Positions 1 through 8,244 of a stretch of DNA of 24,349 bases are shown here, piece after piece; within the stretch, counting starts at the first letter, position 1, and every line of letters begins with the position of its first letter. Origin of the DNA: Ruminococcaceae bacterium UBA3753 (lineage in GTDB: Bacteria; Bacillota; Clostridia; Oscillospirales; Acutalibacteraceae); NCBI GenBank assembly GCA_002372375.1, contig DFGJ01000017.1, positions 894 to 25,242 of the forward strand, in the 5' to 3' direction. The translations under genes were made by a program, and so were the position numbers. Under the pieces are notes generated by a model, which worked only from the letters and a program-made list of their open reading frames with translations, was not told the origin of the DNA and did no database searches.

Positions 1-45
1 CTCATAACCCGAAGGTCGTTGGTTCGAATCCGGCCCCCGCAACCA
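1..45 (+). tRNA. Initiator tRNA-fMet (CAT), 3' part only
   Basis: The window opens inside the anticodon loop (CTCATAA, anticodon CAT). The rest of the tRNA is present: the 3' side of the anticodon stem (CCC), the variable loop, a T arm with GGTTCGAATCC, and the acceptor strand ending GCAACCA. Two initiator hallmarks are visible: the run of C residues that forms the three G-C pairs of the anticodon stem, and an A at the position that is left unpaired in initiator tRNAs. CCA is encoded. The 5' half lies outside the window, so the D arm and the C1-A72 mismatch cannot be confirmed. Confidence 0.9.
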
Positions 46-66
46 TTTTTGCTTTTTGGTGAATTG

Positions 67-1311
67 ATGTCTTTTTTTTTAAATAAGATAAAAAAAATTA
101 GTCTTGCTACCCAGATTTTTTTCGCACTATTCTTGGGAATTATCGTTGGGGCTATTTGCTGCACGTTTGCGGGTGGCTCAGCGTTTGTATTAAATTTCCT
201 GAAACCCATAGGGACAATCTTTATCAATCTTTTGAAAATGATTGTGGTTCCCGTTGTCTTTTTGTCGATTATTGATGGAATAATATCAATGGGAGATATA
301 AAAAGGCTTGGAAAGATAGGACTAAAGAGCATACTTTGCTTTCTTGTTACTACCGTACTGGCTTGTATAACGGGTTTGGCACTTTCTTCCGGGTTCAGTT
401 TTGCTGGTCTATTTCCAAAATTAGACATTTCTAGCAATGTAAAGCTAGAAAGCTCAAGCACTTCTGGCTTTGCAGATGTTATCGCTGGGCTTTTTACAGG
501 CCCAGATATGCTTACTGTTATAATTGTTGCAATTATTGTGGGAATAGCTATTCTTAAATGCGGCGAGAAAGGCAAACCTGCTGCAAAAATTTTGGACTCT
601 TTTTATGTAGTGTGCGATGAAATAACTCGTGGAATAATAAAATTTTCCCCAATAGCTGTTTTCGCAATGATGAGCTGGATAATATCTGCACAGGGTGTAA
701 AAATTATTGGCACTTTAGCAGCAGCACTTTTGTGCGCATATCTTGGCTATATAGTTTTTTCGGTTATAGTTTACTCTATCTTTATTTCTGTTTTTACAAA
801 GCTAAGCCCTGTTACGTTTTTCAAAAATTCCTTTCCTGCGATGATTTTCGCCTTTACATCTGCTAGTTCCGTGGCGACTATCCCAGTTTCGAAAGAATGT
901 TGCAGAAAAATGGGTGTCGATAGCAGCATATCCTCTTTTGTGATTCCATTAGGTGCCACTGTAAATATGAACGGTACTGCAATTTATCAGTGCGTGGCGA
1001 CCGTGTTATTGGCAACGTGCTGCGGGGTAAGCCTTAGCATAGAGCAAATGTTGTTTATCGTCACAGCCATTATTGCTGCATCGGTCGGAACTGCAGGAGT
1101 TCCTGGCTCAGCTACTATAACTTTGGCGATGGTGTTGACTTCTGTAGGAATACCTGTTGACGCCATAATGATTATATATGGAATAGACAGAATTTTTGAC
1201 ATGGGACGTACAGTAATTAACATAACGGGCGACATACTTTGTGCTGTTTGTGTGTCTAGCATGGAGGGCAATAGTCAGAAAAGTCTCTTCTGGAAGCGGA
1301 GAAAAGAGTAA
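67..1311 (+). CDS. Dicarboxylate/amino acid:cation symporter (DAACS, GltP/DctA family)
   Basis: Predicted inner-membrane symporter of 414 aa that imports an acidic amino acid or dicarboxylate with Na+ or H+. The protein is hydrophobic throughout and carries the family signatures in order: the HP1 loop with TSASS (264-268), NMNGT (300-304) in TM7, the HP2 loop GVPGS (344-348), and in TM8 D374, DMGRT (378-382) and NITGD (385-389). Arg381 aligns with GltPh Arg397, which binds the acidic side chain of the substrate, so glutamate, aspartate or a dicarboxylate is more likely than a neutral substrate. NMNGT has Asn where the family usually has Asp (NMDGT), a cation-site position. The start at 67 is chosen because an upstream in-frame start would lie inside the tRNA. 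The ribosome site (TGGTGA) is weak. The gene begins 21 nt after the tRNA. Exact substrate unknown. Confidence 0.9.
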   Translation: MSFFLNKIKKISLATQIFFALFLGIIVGAICCTFAGGSAFVLNFLKPIGTIFINLLKMIVVPVVFLSIIDGIISMGDIKRLGKIGLKSILCFLVTTVLACITGLALSSGFSFAGLFPKLDISSNVKLESSSTSGFADVIAGLFTGPDMLTVIIVAIIVGIAILKCGEKGKPAAKILDSFYVVCDEITRGIIKFSPIAVFAMMSWIISAQGVKIIGTLAAALLCAYLGYIVFSVIVYSIFISVFTKLSPVTFFKNSFPAMIFAFTSASSVATIPVSKECCRKMGVDSSISSFVIPLGATVNMNGTAIYQCVATVLLATCCGVSLSIEQMLFIVTAIIAASVGTAGVPGSATITLAMVLTSVGIPVDAIMIIYGIDRIFDMGRTVINITGDILCAVCVSSMEGNSQKSLFWKRRKE

Positions 1312-1476
1312 TAAAACCGTATTAATCTGATTTATCTTTTGAAACACAACAGCTTTGTCTTATACTAAATTGGCTTCTTATACCAGCCGGTGTCTGTTAG
1401 ATCTATTTTTTCGATTTTGTATTAATTTTTTTATTACCATATTTGCCTCATTTGTTTTCGGGAGACTTATTTCTTT

Positions 1477-2451
1477 ATGCAAAATGTTTATTCATTACGT
1501 GTAACTCAAGGGCAGGTTGGTACTAGATTAGATAAATTTATTTATTTATCTGAAATAGGATTTACTCGAGCAAAAATACAAGATCTGATCTCAAAAGGTC
1601 ACGTTCACGTAAACGATAATTTTCAAAACAAACATTACAAAATTAAATTACACGATGTAGTGAATTTATATATTCCGGAAGTTGTTGTCTTAGAAGAAAT
1701 GAAACCAGAAAAAATCCCCATTAATGTAGTGTATGAAGATAATGATGTATTAATTGTAAATAAAAGTAAAGGGATGGTAGTGCACCCGGCACCCGGCAAT
1801 TGGGACGGTACACTAGTTAATGCATTGTTGTACCACTGCCATGGGAATCTTTCAGACATAAATGGCGTCATAAGACCTGGCATAGTTCATAGAATAGATA
1901 AAGATACTAGTGGTCTTTTGGTTGTTGCAAAAAATAACAAAGCACACTTGCTTCTTTCCGAGCAAGTAAAGAAGCACAATTTCATCAGAATTTATGAGAC
2001 AGTTGTTCACGGGAATTTTAAGAAGTTATCCGGTGAAATTAATTTACCCATAGGTAGAGACACAAAAGATAGAAAAAAATTTACTGTTACACAAAAAAAT
2101 TCCAAGGTAGCAATAACAAAATACGAATTAATAAAACAGTTAGAAAATTATTCCTATTTAAAGGTTTCACTGAAAACAGGACGTACACATCAGATTAGGG
2201 TTCATATGTCGTATTTGGACCACCCTGTGGCCGGTGATTTTGTTTATGGGCCAAAACATATGACTACGCTAGAAAAGGCTTTAAAAGGCCAGTGCCTACA
2301 CGCTAAATACCTAGGATTTACCCATCCAACTAGCAACAAATTTTTAGAATTTAGTTCAGACCTTCCCGAATACTTTTCAACTTTTTTAAAAACTTTAGGT
2401 AATCAAAACTGTTGGTCAGAACAACTTTTAATTAAGAAGTATTATAAGTAA
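1477..2451 (+). CDS. rluD: RluD-type large-subunit pseudouridine synthase
   Basis: Converts uridines of 23S rRNA (in RluD, those of helix 69) to pseudouridine. At 324 aa it is close to E. coli RluD (326). An N-terminal S4 RNA-binding domain (about 14-75; RLDKFI then the ISKGHVHVN turn) is followed by the RluA-family catalytic domain with HRIDKDTSG at 138-146. Asp141 is the expected catalytic nucleophile. The later GRTHQIRVH motif (about 236-244) is also present. GGGAG lies 12 nt upstream of the start, a slightly long spacing. Firmicutes often carry several RluA-family paralogues (RluB/YjbO/YlyB), so the exact target uridines are inferred from the S4 plus RluA architecture. The gene stands alone, with spacers on both sides. 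Confidence 0.9.
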   Translation: MQNVYSLRVTQGQVGTRLDKFIYLSEIGFTRAKIQDLISKGHVHVNDNFQNKHYKIKLHDVVNLYIPEVVVLEEMKPEKIPINVVYEDNDVLIVNKSKGMVVHPAPGNWDGTLVNALLYHCHGNLSDINGVIRPGIVHRIDKDTSGLLVVAKNNKAHLLLSEQVKKHNFIRIYETVVHGNFKKLSGEINLPIGRDTKDRKKFTVTQKNSKVAITKYELIKQLENYSYLKVSLKTGRTHQIRVHMSYLDHPVAGDFVYGPKHMTTLEKALKGQCLHAKYLGFTHPTSNKFLEFSSDLPEYFSTFLKTLGNQNCWSEQLLIKKYYK

Positions 2452-2765
2452 ATTTGAGTATATGAACAATAGGAATAAGTTAATATTTAAGTTTGTGTAA
2501 AAATTAGAAGCAAATTTGAACCCTTCTACACGGTTTTGCGATAAATTGTTTATCCAGTCATCACCAAAATAGTAGCTGAAAAAACAACTAAAATAGATTT
2601 GATTCCGGTTACCATAGCTATTTGTTTAGGATTTTTTATTTGTTCAGCTATAATTTTTTTAAAAATATAGATGAATTATGTTTTTGTTACATTTTTGCCA
2701 CATAAACTAAATAATTTACATTCATAACAACGAAAATTATTTTTTCTTAATTTTACTATTGCTTT
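2452..2765. other. Spacer between rluD and the small secreted protein gene
   Basis: AT-rich and without a complete gene. It contains one short open stretch (2545-2670, listed separately) that could be the end of a lost membrane-protein gene. Nothing else is recognisable on either strand. Confidence 0.6.
2545..2670 (+). pseudogene. Possible remnant of a membrane-protein C-terminus
   Basis: After an in-frame TAA, 41 codons stay open and end at TAG 2668-2670. The translation has an amphipathic charged start (VITKIVAEKTTKID) followed by about 19 hydrophobic residues (LIPVTIAICLGFFICSAII) and FLKI. There is no ATG and no ribosome site. It reads like the last helix of a transporter whose 5' part is gone, but a stretch this short can arise by chance in AT-rich DNA. 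No family is recognised. Confidence 0.2.
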
Positions 2766-2793
2766 TTGTCAAATGAGTGGTGTAATATATAGT
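2766..2793 (+). promoter_or_regulatory. Sigma-A-type promoter of the small secreted protein gene
   Basis: -35 TTGTCA (2766-2771), a 16-nt spacer and -10 TATAGT (2788-2793). It lies 34 nt before the start codon. A second -10-like TACAAT (2794-2799) directly follows. Confidence 0.5.
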
Positions 2794-2827
2794 TACAATA
2801 TATTTTATTTTTTAAGGAGTTTTTGTT

Positions 2828-3193
2828 ATGAAGCATTTTTCGGTTTTCAAAAAGTTTGTGGGCGGTTTGGGTGTATGTGGACTGATGACGGCAGGAGTTG
2901 GCGGTTTGGGAGTATCGGCGGAAGACGCGAAGAATAAAGGTTCTATCAGCAAGACTGCTTATTATTTAAGAGTCGACCTTGAAAGTGGTAAGACTTTGTT
3001 TGACTCGAAAAGCGATGCGGTTAACTTCACAAAAGGTGACTGCAAGGAGATGACTGCGGAAGAAATTGGTCTTGAATCAAAGAGTTATACCAATATGGGT
3101 TATTTAGGTCTCTGTGCTGCAATCACATTTATAGCAAGCATTGGTGCAACAATTGGTAGTGTTGTTACAAGTGTTTTTAGCTCGAATAAATAA
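2828..3193 (+). CDS. Small predicted secreted or membrane-anchored protein, unknown function
   Basis: A 121-aa protein of no recognised family. Residues 1-31 look like a signal peptide: Lys2, Lys8 and Lys9, then a Gly/Leu/Val-rich hydrophobic core (11-29) and a likely cleavage site after VSA31. The middle (32-89) is polar and charged, with a single Cys. Residues about 90-117 form a hydrophobic stretch with two Gly-rich halves (MGYLGLCAAITFIASIGA, then TIGSVVTSVF) that could be a membrane anchor or hairpin. The start is well supported: AAGGAG at 2814-2819, 8 nt before ATG. It is a monocistronic unit with its own promoter and a strong terminator, so it is very probably expressed. Secretion and anchoring are inferred from composition. 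Its single-gene context gives no clue to its role. Confidence 0.8.
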   Translation: MKHFSVFKKFVGGLGVCGLMTAGVGGLGVSAEDAKNKGSISKTAYYLRVDLESGKTLFDSKSDAVNFTKGDCKEMTAEEIGLESKSYTNMGYLGLCAAITFIASIGATIGSVVTSVFSSNK

Positions 3194-3209
3194 AGTTTCC
3201 TTCAGCTCT

Positions 3210-3236
3210 GGCACCTCACTTTGGGGTGCCTTTTTT
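3210..3236 (+). terminator. Rho-independent terminator after the small secreted protein gene
   Basis: The stem GGCACC (3210-3215) pairs with GGTGCC (3225-3230), extended inward by a T-G and a C-G pair around a 5-nt loop, and is followed at once by TTTTTT (3231-3236). It begins 17 nt after the stop codon. Confidence 0.9.
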
Positions 3237-3415
3237 ATAAAAATAAGCTTCTTAGTTGTTTACTCGCCTCTCATTATTTCGCTCTACTTACAATCATATG
3301 TACTTGATTGTAGACTAGCTTTGTAGTTTTAGTTCGAATGCTTAGCACTGGCATTTATTTTAACCTCCAAGTCTGGAAGCAGTATGAATTTTGGCTAAAT
3401 GTGTTAAAATGCAAA

Positions 3416-3640
3416 ACATAAAAATTGGAAAAAAACACCTACAATAAGGGGCAATTAAAAAGTTAAAAGCAGTTAGCCGCTTGATTTTCTCTTTTCCATA
3501 GAGGTGGGGTTTTACTGTTTTTGGTAACACTAATCTAGGCCTGTTCCCAGCACCTGTTGAGGGCACACATCTTCGTTGTTCCAAAGTTAAAAAAATCGGT
3601 TGGACGTGTTCTTTAGCCGATCCCGGGTGTTTCCACATAT
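3416..3640 (+). ncRNA. Candidate structured RNA, 6S-like architecture
   Basis: No protein reading is convincing here, and GC is higher than in the neighbouring spacers. Hand folding gives three elements. A closing stem joins TGGAAA+CACC (3426-3431 and 3436-3439, split by four A) to GGTGTTTCCA (3626-3635). An upper stem joins TTTGG(T)AACA (3520-3529) to TGTTCCAAA (3577-3585) and is capped by TGTTCCC/GGGCACA (3542-3548 with 3561-3567). A 3'-side hairpin ATCGGTT/AGCCGAT (3595-3601 with 3615-3621) sits in the large internal bubble. A long rod with a central bubble and a 3'-side bubble hairpin, about 220 nt long, is how 6S RNA is built. An extended -10 (TGTTAAAAT, 3402-3410) precedes it. No -35 and no clear terminator are seen. 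The 6S assignment rests on shape only. Confidence 0.4.
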
Positions 3641-3826
3641 TTTCTTTGTACTATTTTTATTTGAATGCTATTATTACTCATATAGTGATTCCGTGGCTAT
3701 AAGCCTAAAAACAAGTGGGCTTTTAGACTATTCATTGGCTGTTACTTCTGTTGGCATTGCAATGCTAGATTCTCGGAAAGTTTCCAAAAACTGTATTTAT
3801 CATTTCATAATAGAATGGGGTATCTT

Positions 3827-4801
3827 ATGTCTACAGATAGTAAAGGCACGGTTGTATCATCCGTAGGGGGACAGGCGTTGATGGAAGGAATACTCATGCG
3901 CGGCCCCAAAAAATCTGCTATCGCATTAAGACTTCCTGATAAAAGCATTTATGTAGAAGAGCTAAAAACAGAGTTTTTAAGAGATAAGTACAGGATACTT
4001 GGGCTGCCGTTATTGCGTGGTATCGGCTCTTTGATTGATTCTTTGAAGATTGGTCATAAAGCCATGAAGTTGTCATTGGAAAAAACTTTAAAGGAAAATA
4101 ATAAAAATGAAAAGATTAATGATACGGTAAAACTTGAAAGATATCTATCAAGAGTTTTTGGCAAAAGAGGGACGAACTTAGTGCTGAACTTAGTTTCAGT
4201 TTTGGGAATATTGTTTTCTGTGTTTATTTTTCTTTTTTTACCATCTTGGATATCTAACTTTTTTGCGCCCAGTTTCCCAGCTGTTGATAATGTAGTGTGC
4301 AGATCTTTTTTTGAAGGAATTATAAAGTTTTTTGTATTTTTGTTGTATCTTATTGGTATCTCTAAACTTAAAGATATAAGAAGAATCTTTAAGTACCACG
4401 GTGCAGAGCACAAGGCTATTTTTTGCTACGAAAATAGTGAAGACCTGACCGTTAGTAATGTAAAAAAATTCGGACGCTTTCACCCAAGGTGTGGAACTAG
4501 TTTTTTGATTATTATGGTTATTGTAGGTATATTCTTTGGTGTTTTTATACCTTTTGTAAATCCTGTCGCAAGGTCTTTAGTAAGACTTTTGTGTTTGCCT
4601 CTTTTTGCGTCTATTGGTTTTGAGTTGATAAGATATTGTTCTAGACATAGCAACCTGTTGGCACGGATTTTGTCTAAACCTGGGCTTTTGCTGCAAAAAA
4701 TTTCGACACAGGAACCAGATGATGAAATAATTGAAGTCGCCATTGCTGCCATAAAAAGAGTTATTCCTGGAAATGACGAAGATCAACATGCAACTGCATA
4801 A
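3827..4801 (+). CDS. yqhQ: YqhQ-like DUF1385 membrane protein
   Basis: A 324-aa member of the DUF1385 family (B. subtilis YqhQ, about 318 aa); the biochemical role of the family is not firmly established. Family signatures are visible: the N-terminal GGQALMEGILMRGPK, the central HGAEHK (191-196) with FHPRCGTSF (218-226), and a hydrophobic core of several membrane segments (about 115-145, 163-180, 225-250 and 255-275). The His/Glu/Cys-rich centre resembles a metal site, which is an inference. ATG 3827 is preferred over the in-frame ATG at 3815 because GGGG (3817-3820) can serve as its ribosome site and the resulting N-terminus fits the family. In many clostridia this gene sits next to prmC and prfA; here prmC follows after a 494-nt spacer. 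Confidence 0.9.
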   Translation: MSTDSKGTVVSSVGGQALMEGILMRGPKKSAIALRLPDKSIYVEELKTEFLRDKYRILGLPLLRGIGSLIDSLKIGHKAMKLSLEKTLKENNKNEKINDTVKLERYLSRVFGKRGTNLVLNLVSVLGILFSVFIFLFLPSWISNFFAPSFPAVDNVVCRSFFEGIIKFFVFLLYLIGISKLKDIRRIFKYHGAEHKAIFCYENSEDLTVSNVKKFGRFHPRCGTSFLIIMVIVGIFFGVFIPFVNPVARSLVRLLCLPLFASIGFELIRYCSRHSNLLARILSKPGLLLQKISTQEPDDEIIEVAIAAIKRVIPGNDEDQHATA

Positions 4802-5295
4802 AATCCAATTTGGCTTGATTTAGAGTGAGTTTACCAGACAGTTATCGTTTTTTATTTTTTGAAAGGTTATCGCCTTGGGGAAAATTTTTTTTGATAGAAT
4901 ATGCGTAATGATGTTACAATAACGCAGATGTGCTTTAGTTGTATTGAAGATAACAGTTAGTGAGTTAAAACAAGAAATTGTGGAAATGTATTTTTGTTGT
5001 ATAAAATATGTTTTAAGATGGTTAATACAGCGTCACAGGATGCATTACTAGAGTTCAAAGTATCTGTACGGTTTATATCTTGTTTGTTTTTGGCTTGTTC
5101 TTGGAGATCTTTAGTTAGTATATTTTGGTTTAGTATTTTTTGCGGTTGATGGCTTGCTGTAGCGCATTTAACTTAGTTTTTGGTTATGTCCTTAAATTTT
5201 TCGTCTGAAAGTTATTTTTTATTTAAATTTAGGAAAATAGTGGTATCGTTTTTTATGTGCTAGTGCAAAATTCAAGTTGGTTGAGTTAAACAAAA
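4802..5295. other. Gene-less spacer between yqhQ and prmC
   Basis: No gene, terminator or strong promoter is seen. A 43-codon ATG frame at 5018-5149 has no ribosome site and is not called. The neighbouring genes usually lie close together in related genomes, so this looks like expanded, eroding DNA. Confidence 0.5.
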
Positions 5296-6156
5296 ATGAC
5301 TTATGCTGAAGCTTATATTAGGGCAAAATCTTTGCTAAAAAATTCTGGAGTTGAGGGCTATGCTTTTGACGTAGCTTCACTCTTTGAATTTTGCTTTAAC
5401 ATTCCAAGGATTGATTTACCTTTGCACCGTTCAGACGAAGTGCCAACGTCGAAATGCAAAAATTTTTTTAATCTTGTAGAAAAAAGGATTAAACATGAGC
5501 CGTTACAATATATTTTGGGATATTGTTATTTCATGGGGCAAAAATACTTTGTAAGTAACGAAGTACTAATTCCCAGGGAAGATACGGAGATACTAATTAG
5601 AAAAAGTGTAGATTTTTTAAAAAGCACAAAATCTGATTCAAATAAAGTAAAAGTTTTAGATTTATGTTCTGGAACAGGGATTGTTGCTATAAGTTTGGCT
5701 TCTTCGTTCAGAGATGCAGAGTTTTTTGCTATAGAACTTTATGATAAAGCTTTCGAATGTTTAAAAAAAAATGTAGCATTTGTCGGTACGAAAAACGTAA
5801 AAGTGCTAAAAAGTGATGTACTGGATCGCTATCTACCAAATAGAATAAACGAAAGATTCGATCTTATAGTTGCTAATCCGCCTTACATTAAAGCCAGTGA
5901 AATAAATTTTTTACAAGAAGAAGTAAAAAAAGAACCTAGGACGGCCTTAGATGGAGGCAAAGATGGTCTTAAATTTTATAAAGTAATTTTGAATTATTGG
6001 AAAAATCTACTTAAAGATGATGGCGGAATTTGTGTTGAGATTGGTTATAACCAGGCAAAATGCGTAACGGAATTGTTTAATAAAAATGGCTTCAAAAATG
6101 TCAAAGTAATTAAGGATATAAACTGTTTGGACCGGGTGGTATTTGGCACAATCTAG
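5296..6156 (+). CDS. prmC: Peptide chain release factor N5-glutamine methyltransferase PrmC (HemK)
   Basis: Methylates the Gln of the GGQ motif in release factors RF1 and RF2, using S-adenosylmethionine. At 286 aa it has the usual family length. An N-terminal helical domain (about 1-90; includes EPLQYILGY and IPREDTEIL) binds the release factor. The Rossmann-type methyltransferase domain carries the SAM loop VLDLCSGTG (120-128) and the catalytic NPPY (194-197). The C-terminus (about 255-286) is complete. No good ribosome site precedes ATG 5296, but the N-terminal residues fit the family, so the start is kept. The usual downstream neighbour prfA, which encodes its substrate RF1, is absent from the window. 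The SAM it needs would come from MetK, also encoded here. Confidence 0.93.
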   Translation: MTYAEAYIRAKSLLKNSGVEGYAFDVASLFEFCFNIPRIDLPLHRSDEVPTSKCKNFFNLVEKRIKHEPLQYILGYCYFMGQKYFVSNEVLIPREDTEILIRKSVDFLKSTKSDSNKVKVLDLCSGTGIVAISLASSFRDAEFFAIELYDKAFECLKKNVAFVGTKNVKVLKSDVLDRYLPNRINERFDLIVANPPYIKASEINFLQEEVKKEPRTALDGGKDGLKFYKVILNYWKNLLKDDGGICVEIGYNQAKCVTELFNKNGFKNVKVIKDINCLDRVVFGTI

Positions 6157-7533
6157 GAGTAAACTGCTTTCATGACCTTGTGAGTGATAATGTTCGTAGA
6201 AGTATACTGGATCGATCTCGCTTTACAAATAAGCTTGTACAATTTGGTAGTTCAAAATAATATATGCGCTATACTATTGACGTTGTTTTTGAAAATTTAT
6301 CGTAAATAACAAATATTCTTTAGAAAAGTAGTGCTAAGAATAAGCAAACTTAAACGGCAAGCTCTAACTTCAAAAAAATACAAAATACAGTACCTTATAA
6401 GTTTTGCGTCGATTAATATGCTTGCGGACACGCTAACGTATTTTACACTTCCTCTAAAAAGCAGTTAAATATCAACAATCGTGAGCAATTTACAAGAACT
6501 GCGAGCAGTAGTAAAAAAGATGTGTATTTTTTGCTGATTCACGCAACATACAATTAACGTCAACACTATATTCTTACTAGAAAAAAAGTTTAGTCTATTT
6601 TTTTCGCAGTGTTTCCGACTATATGAAACCAAAAGAGTACTAGAATTTACGCACGTTAATTAAAAATGAAGAAAAACACAGCATTATCGATGTTTTTCTA
6701 AGCTGATTGAATAAATACAACAATTCTGAAAAGAATAGATTTTTCAGTTCACCAAAGTACAATGCTGTATAAAACTCTTTAGATAATGTTGTAAAACCCG
6801 TACACATTGCTTACATTTACTAAAAGGTAGATAATTTAATAATTTCTTTGAAGATATTACAAATTCTACTATTAATTGGCAAATTTGACGACACTTTTGA
6901 TATTTTATTTCTTTAAGGAAAAATATATTACAAATTCAAAACAACAATCTATCACATAGATAAGCTCAGGAAAGTAATAAAAAGATCATTTAAAAATATG
7001 TTAAAATGCTTGCCACTAACAATGAGTGAAAGTACTCGTAATGTAGTGTGGTCAAAAAGGTTAAAACCATAATAAGCGACCCAGTTTTTCTGTTTATGAA
7101 GAGTAATTATGTTTGACGTATCAAGTTATAGCACTGCCATAAATGGTGTATATCAAAAAATGGGTAGCAGGACAGTAGCTCTGTTTTTGTTTTTGATTGC
7201 AACAGCAGAAGCATTTGTAGGTGATTTTAAGTAAAGAACATATACTTATACTGCATTACTCGCGATAGAAGAGTTTGTGGTCAGGGGATACGCTGTTACT
7301 ATTTTTTCAAAAAAGGCGTACATAAGATTATTTCTACAAAAAAAGATTACATACAGTCAATCAAAGTGACTATAGATAGAATCTAACAAGATACTTCAAA
7401 AAGCATAACTAACTTAGATAATTTCTCCTTTAAGCCATGCAAACCACCTTCCCTAAAGCATACTCCGACAAACATAATTGCTGTTTTATTTAAACAAGAC
7501 AAATTAAGGTAATTAATAAAAATAAAACAAAAG
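6157..7533. other. 1.4-kb gene-poor spacer
   Basis: Very AT-rich, with stops in all frames. I see no recognisable protein motif, tRNA or terminator. The only candidate is a 41-codon frame at 7109-7234, listed separately. prfA would be expected after prmC in many relatives, but no trace of its GGQ region is visible. Probably decayed sequence. Confidence 0.6.
7109..7234 (+). CDS. Possible 41-aa single-span membrane peptide
   Basis: The frame starts at ATG 7109 and stops at TAA 7232-7234. The N-terminal half is polar (MFDVSSYSTAINGVYQKMGS), then Arg-Thr precedes a hydrophobic stretch (VALFLFLIATAEAFVG) and a short tail DFK. Only a weak AAGAG-like ribosome site lies upstream and no convincing promoter. 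It may be a real small membrane peptide, a remnant, or a chance frame. Confidence 0.2.
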   Translation: MFDVSSYSTAINGVYQKMGSRTVALFLFLIATAEAFVGDFK

Positions 7534-8232
7534 CTATTCATCCCACCTATAGCCGAATCCCCAAACCGTAACTATGTGTTTAGGTAAAGATGGGTTATCT
7601 TCTATTTTCATCCTAAGCCTTCTAACATTAACATCCACCACTTTTTCGTCACCGACATATTTTTCACCCCAAACTCTTTTAAGTATGGATAATCGGCTGA
7701 GTGGTACTCCAGGATTTGAAAAAAAGTACTCCATAATTTGAAATTCTATTTGGGTCAAAATCACTAGTTCCGAGCCCTTTAATAGATTTCGATCTTTAAC
7801 ATTTAAAATAAAATTTCCTAACCGCAATTTTTCTTTAAAATTATTCTCCGCTCTCGTCTGAGAGATCGCTACTCGCCTGTACACGCTGTCTACCCTTGCT
7901 ACCAATTCAGAAGGACTAAAGGGTTTGCTCACATAATCATCTGCCCCCATCATTAAACCAGTAACTTTATCTATCTCCTGGGTTCTGGCAGATAGAATTA
8001 TTATTCCCACCTCACTGCTTAATTTTCGTAGTTCCTTACAAACAGTTATGCCATCGATTCCCGGCATCATTATGTCCAATATTACTATATCAAAGTCTTT
8101 ACTGCCATTATATCTTTTTAAGGCCTCTTCCCCATCACAGGCTTCTTCAACATCATAACCTGCCCGCTTTAGATTTATAACTATAAAATCTCTGATGGTA
8201 TTTTCATCTTCTACTACCAGTATTTTTTTCAT
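7534..8232 (-). CDS. OmpR/PhoB-family two-component response regulator (orphan)
   Basis: A 232-aa DNA-binding response regulator. The receiver domain (1-about 120) is intact: acidic pocket Glu8 and Asp9, phospho-acceptor Asp53 in ILDIMMPG, Ser81 and Lys103 in SKPF. The C-terminal winged-helix domain (about 133-232) has the ILTQIEFQIMEYF helix, the recognition-helix region VVDVNVRRLRMKIE and the GFGYRW wing near the end. The start is supported by AGAGG (8240-8244), 7 nt upstream. No histidine kinase is next to it: the nearest genes are prmC and gerAA, both on the other strand and more than 1 kb away. The signal and targets cannot be read from the sequence. The intact active site in an otherwise empty stretch suggests that it is maintained. 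Confidence 0.93.
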   Translation of the reverse strand: MKKILVVEDENTIRDFIVINLKRAGYDVEEACDGEEALKRYNGSKDFDIVILDIMMPGIDGITVCKELRKLSSEVGIIILSARTQEIDKVTGLMMGADDYVSKPFSPSELVARVDSVYRRVAISQTRAENNFKEKLRLGNFILNVKDRNLLKGSELVILTQIEFQIMEYFFSNPGVPLSRLSILKRVWGEKYVGDEKVVDVNVRRLRMKIEDNPSLPKHIVTVWGFGYRWDE

Positions 8233-8244
8233 TACATTACCTCT

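Noticed and set aside
3360..3638. 92-codon minus-strand frame
   Set aside because: Coincides with the structured RNA candidate. The translation has no family pattern and there is no ribosome site. The paired segments explain the sequence better.
3600..3866. 88-codon plus-strand frame running into yqhQ
   Set aside because: No ribosome site, overlaps the yqhQ start out of frame and includes the 3' part of the RNA candidate.
5018..5149. 43-codon ATG frame between yqhQ and prmC
   Set aside because: No ribosome site and a Trp/Phe/Cys-rich translation without a sensible pattern.
7022..7033. 12-mer ATGAGTGAAAGT also found at 13476-13487
   Set aside because: Several exact 12-mer matches are expected by chance in 24 kb of AT-rich DNA, and the flanks do not match.
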